Positions 5,659 to 5,703 of a stretch of DNA of 5,703 nucleotides are shown here, piece after piece. The notes under the pieces were generated by a model. That model was given only the letters and a program-made list of their open reading frames with translations, searched no databases and had not been told where the DNA came from. Each line of letters begins with the position of its first letter. The stretch's first letter is position 1. The translations under genes and the position numbers were made by a program. The DNA comes from an uncultured Clostridia bacterium (GTDB lineage: Bacteria > Bacillota > Clostridia > Oscillospirales > Oscillospiraceae), in NCBI GenBank assembly GCA_946006895.1, contig CAMFZO010000104.1, positions 1 through 5,703 of the forward strand, given 5' to 3'.

Positions 5659-5703
5659 CTGTCTCTTATACACATCTGACGCTGCCGACGAAGGCTTAGG
5701 TGT
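5659..5703. other. Nextera sequencing adapter contamination
   Basis: This stretch is not genomic. 5659-5677 is the 19-base Tn5 mosaic end CTGTCTCTTATACACATCT. 5678-5691 is GACGCTGCCGACGA, the rest of the read-1-side Nextera adapter in reverse complement. 5692-5699, AGGCTTAG, sits exactly where the 8-base i5 index belongs; its complement CTAAGCCT is, from memory, the index listed as 508. 5700-5703, GTGT, begins the P5 flow-cell sequence. It arises by read-through of a short insert in read 2 and marks the true end of biological sequence at 5658. Confidence 0.98.

Noticed and set aside
5659..5677. Mosaic end as evidence of a natural Tn5-family transposon
   Set aside because: The 19-base end is directly followed by the synthetic Nextera adapter remainder, an index and P5 bases, so it is library DNA.

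Overview
The window looks like the end of a short-read contig from a GC-rich member of the Firmicutes (Clostridia), probably an uncultured gut Oscillospirales-type bacterium. The basis is an RqcP of the Bacillus type, a TrkA/TrkH potassium system, strong GGAGG-type ribosome binding sites, and a RACo-like/DUF3786 pair typical of anaerobes with corrinoid proteins. The taxonomic placement is inference. All recognisable genes lie on the minus strand, so they read from right to left.

Right block (5658 to 3690), a probable operon: the C-terminal part of a RACo-like ASKHA ATPase (DUF4445; its 5' end is missing), then a DUF3786 protein 3 bases later, then a trigger-factor-like protein that keeps only the C-terminal chaperone region. 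An intrinsic terminator (3690-3724) closes the block. RACo-type proteins reductively reactivate corrinoid proteins using ATP. The two companions plausibly handle or fold such proteins, but the corrinoid protein or methyltransferase itself is not in the window.

Left block (3698 to about 65), a second probable operon: a promoter overlapping the previous terminator, then trkA (regulatory subunit of K+ uptake), trkH (membrane subunit, start overlapping the trkA stop as ATGA), and rqcP (small S4-domain protein of ribosome quality control). Hairpins follow at 36-106.

Two features affect how far the assembly can be trusted. First, trkH contains a perfect direct tandem duplication of 407 bp (1014-1424 and 1421-1831, sharing 4 bases at the junction) that shifts the frame. 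Removing one unit restores a complete 489-residue TrkH. Second, the last 45 bases (5659-5703) are not genomic: they are the Illumina Nextera transposase adapter, an i5 index and the start of the flow-cell primer. Untrimmed adapter makes an assembly origin for the duplication more likely, though a real recent duplication is not excluded. The only candidate for new biology is the RACo/DUF3786/minimal trigger factor cluster.
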